Of a stretch of DNA of 15,933 bases, positions 14,023 to 15,933 are shown in pieces (position 1 is the stretch's first letter; each line of letters begins with the position of its first letter). Both the position numbers and the translations under genes were made by a program. The stretch is from an uncultured Collinsella sp. Its GTDB lineage: Bacteria > Actinomycetota > Coriobacteriia > Coriobacteriales > Coriobacteriaceae. A model generated the notes under the pieces. It ran no database searches. It was not told the origin of the DNA and saw only the letters and a list, made by a program, of their open reading frames with translations. The stretch spans positions 1-15,933 of the forward strand of contig CABRID010000045.1 of NCBI GenBank assembly GCA_902470895.1, read 5' to 3'.

Positions 14023-14502
14023 TTAGTTGGTATGTCCGCCGCCCGCTGTCATCTGAGCCGCATGCTCCAGCTGGTCGCTCACGGCCTCCCAGCTTTCGCG
14101 GGCCGCTTTCGTGGATCCCGGAAAGTTGATGACAAGCGTATGCCCACGCTGCATGCACACGGCGCGCGAGAGCATAGCGCGGCGCGTCTTGGTCATGGAG
14201 TACGCACGGATTGCCTCTGCAATACCCGGCACATCGCGGTCGCAGACGGCACGCGTCGCCTCGGGCGTCACATCGCGCATCGAAAGCCCCGTGCCGCCGC
14301 AGGTGAGCACGACATTGGCGTGGCACTCATCGGCGGCTTCCACAATGGCATCACCAATCTCGCTGACGTCATCGCGCACGACCACATGTGAGGCGACCGT
14401 CCAGCCCTGCGCCTCGATAAGTTCCTCGAGTGCAGCTCCAGCCTCGTCCTGGGCAAGATCGCGCGTATCCGAGCACGTCACAATCGAAATCTTCAGCTCC
14501 AT
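14023..14502 (-). CDS. mogA: Molybdopterin adenylyltransferase-type protein (MogA/MoaB)
   Basis: A 159-aa MoCF-domain protein. Enzymes of this family adenylylate molybdopterin before MoeA inserts molybdate. The family signature GGTGLSMRDVTPEAT is present at about residues 93-107, with the C-terminal INFPGSTKAARESWEAV loop that forms the other side of the pterin pocket. Start choice: the open frame extends to 14616 inside moeA, but AGGAGG 6 nt before the ATG at 14502 and the family N-terminus (MELKISIVTCSD) fix the start. It begins 10 nt after the moeA stop. MogA and MoaB are hard to separate by eye; context with moeA favours the adenylyltransferase role. Confidence 0.9.
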   Translation of the reverse strand: MELKISIVTCSDTRDLAQDEAGAALEELIEAQGWTVASHVVVRDDVSEIGDAIVEAADECHANVVLTCGGTGLSMRDVTPEATRAVCDRDVPGIAEAIRAYSMTKTRRAMLSRAVCMQRGHTLVINFPGSTKAARESWEAVSDQLEHAAQMTAGGGHTN

Positions 14503-14512
14503 AGCATTCCTC

Positions 14513-15775
14513 CTACAACACCGTTCCCTCGGGCAGGTCGACACGCACGACATCCACGACGTCGCCTGCCTTGAGCTCACACGGCCCTTCGTCAATACGC
14601 AGCAGACAGTTGGCACGCTGCATCGTGCCGAGCAGCGCCGAATTCTGCGTCTTGGCCTCGGTCACCAACAGCTCACCGGTCTCGGGGTCGCACAAAACCG
14701 TGGCGCGATCGAAGAAGCGTCGGTCCTGGCGCTTTTTCACACCGTGGGTAAGAACCGCTCGCTGCACGGGGCGCGCCCCCTCGGCAAAACCACGCATCTT
14801 GCGAATCGCCGGGCGCGCGAGCATCTCAAAGCCCACATACGCCGCGGCCGGATTGCCTGAAAGCCCCAGGTAGGGCTTACCCCCGAGCAAGCCAAACGTG
14901 ATGGCCTTGCCCGGACGCATCGAAATGCGGTCAAACAGCACCTCGCCCTCGCGCCGGACGAGCGCCGTCACGTAGTCGTAATCGCCCGCCGAGGCGCCAC
15001 CGCTCGTAATGACAAAATCGCACTCCTGCACGGCGCGATGCACCAGTTCGGCAATCGCCTGCTCATCGTCGGGCGCAATGCCGTAGAACACGGGCTCGGC
15101 TCCTGCATCGAGCGCCTCGGCCATCAACGCCGAGGAGTTGGAGTCGCGAATCTGCCCGCGCGCCGGCACGTTACTCGGTGCGACCAGTTCCGTGCCCAGC
15201 GAGATGATGCCCACACGCGGGGCAGCGTGCACCTTCACGCTCGCGTATCCGGCGCTTGCCAGCAGACCCGCGCCCGCCGGAGCCACGACCTCGCCGGCGC
15301 GCATCACAGCATCGCCGGCATGGGCCTCCTCGGCGGCAGAGCGAACGTTCTCCCCCACCTTGGCCGGCGCCGAGAAGCGAACGTGCGGGCCCTCGTTGCC
15401 ATCGCCGTCAAGCACGTCGACGATCTCGTATTTCACTACGGCGTCAGCACCCTCGGGCACCGGCGCGCCCGTCATGATGCGGACGGTCTCGCCCGTGCCG
15501 ACCACGCCCTCAAAGACATGGCCCGCTGCCTCGTGTCCGATAACGTCGAGCGTCACCGGCGTCTCACCAGACGCCTGCGCCAAGTCCGCCGAGCGCACGG
15601 CATATCCGTCCATAGCGCTGTTGGCAAACGGCGAGATGTCGATATCGGCCACCGCGTCCTCGGCCAAGGGAAGACCGGCGGCCTGCCACACGGGAATCTC
15701 GACGAGATCGGTCGGAGCAACGTGCGACAGAACAATCGACTGCGCGTCCTCCAGCGGAATGAGTTTCTCTGCCAT
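14513..15775 (-). CDS. moeA: Molybdopterin molybdenumtransferase MoeA
   Basis: A 420-aa cytosolic enzyme that inserts molybdate into adenylylated molybdopterin, giving Moco. Motifs: DISPFANSAMDGYAV at about 46-60, GIISLGTELV, the central MoCF signature VITSGGASAGDYDYV, and LGLSGNPAAAYVGFEML; the C-terminal barrel domain ends at EGTVL. Length is normal for the family (about 400-420). Start choice: GAGG 5 nt before the ATG at 15775; the upstream GTG at 15781 is too close to the ribosome site. It is the first gene of the moeA-mogA unit and is complete despite lying near the contig end. Confidence 0.95.
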   Translation of the reverse strand: MAEKLIPLEDAQSIVLSHVAPTDLVEIPVWQAAGLPLAEDAVADIDISPFANSAMDGYAVRSADLAQASGETPVTLDVIGHEAAGHVFEGVVGTGETVRIMTGAPVPEGADAVVKYEIVDVLDGDGNEGPHVRFSAPAKVGENVRSAAEEAHAGDAVMRAGEVVAPAGAGLLASAGYASVKVHAAPRVGIISLGTELVAPSNVPARGQIRDSNSSALMAEALDAGAEPVFYGIAPDDEQAIAELVHRAVQECDFVITSGGASAGDYDYVTALVRREGEVLFDRISMRPGKAITFGLLGGKPYLGLSGNPAAAYVGFEMLARPAIRKMRGFAEGARPVQRAVLTHGVKKRQDRRFFDRATVLCDPETGELLVTEAKTQNSALLGTMQRANCLLRIDEGPCELKAGDVVDVVRVDLPEGTVL

Positions 15776-15833
15776 ATGCACCTCTTTAATGCCACGGCGC
15801 ACAACAGGGACGCCGATTCTTTATGCTTGTCTC

Positions 15834-15839
15834 AGTATA
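15834..15839 (-). promoter_or_regulatory. Possible moeA -10 box
   Basis: TATACT on the minus strand, about 59 nt upstream of the moeA start, is followed by a leader with no further gene. No good -35 hexamer lies 16-18 nt upstream, so the promoter may be weak or activator-dependent. Confidence 0.35.
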
Positions 15840-15888
15840 ATCCCCCGACGCGCGACCGCGATTTGGCCTGTACCCGCAAATACACCTG

Positions 15889-15933
15889 CTGTCTCTTATA
15901 CACATCTGACGCTGCCGACGATACTCCTTGTGT
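15889..15933 (-). other. Nextera Read 1 adapter (artefact)
   Basis: CTGTCTCTTATACACATCT, then the reverse complement of the Nextera Read 1 tail, index AAGGAGTA and ACAC from P5. It is the exact reverse complement of the block at the left end, one base longer. Real sequence ends at about 15888. Confidence 0.98.

Noticed and set aside
45..15888. CRISPR array, insertion sequence or prophage
   Set aside because: No regularly spaced repeats, transposase, integrase or phage genes were seen on either strand.

Overview
The window is one short-read contig with Illumina Nextera Read 1 adapter sequence at both ends (1-44 and 15889-15933), so the biological insert is about 45-15888. Gene content, GC-rich coding (one 60-nt row counted near 8.8 kb is about 62% GC) and anaerobic metabolism suggest a gut actinobacterium of the Coriobacteriia, probably Collinsella. 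This placement is an inference; there is no rRNA or marker gene to confirm it. Every convincing gene lies on the minus strand, so transcription runs from high to low coordinates.

In transcription order: (1) moeA-mogA (15775-14023), molybdenum cofactor assembly, ending in an intrinsic terminator. (2) modA-modB-modC (13819-10274), a molybdate ABC importer. It has a palindrome over the modA promoter, a terminator-like hairpin between modA and modB, an unusual extracytoplasmic extension on ModB, and a terminator after modC. (3) A 430-bp control region (9845-10273) with a promoter, an overlapping TTGA/TCAA palindrome, a short leader ORF ending in UGA inside a hairpin loop, and no other gene. (4) A seven-gene run (9844-3110): two 2-hydroxyacyl-CoA dehydratase/double-cubane-type paralogues, their ATPase activator, selD, yedF, a DUF3343 protein and a cysteine desulfurase-family enzyme, closed by a strong terminator. 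(5) brnQ (3042-1684), a branched-chain amino acid carrier. (6) tRNA-Pro(TGG) and tRNA-Gly(TCC) with their own promoter. (7) A lower-GC AbiEi-antitoxin-like/nuclease-fold gene (1102-101) bracketed by copies of a 24-bp repeat.

The centre of the window reads as a trace-element programme. Molybdate is imported and built into Moco, while selenide is activated to selenophosphate by SelD with YedF, DUF3343 and the desulfurase as likely S/Se handlers. This is the supply needed for Mo/Se enzymes such as formate dehydrogenase or selenium-dependent Mo hydroxylases, although none is encoded here. SelD is itself a selenoprotein: its reading frame continues upstream through an in-frame UGA at codon 17, with a bSECIS-like hairpin downstream.

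The most unusual structure is a ~95-nt palindromic element that follows each of the two dehydratase paralogues. The copies differ by compensatory changes in their stems, and one copy is translated as the C-terminal tail of the second dehydratase.
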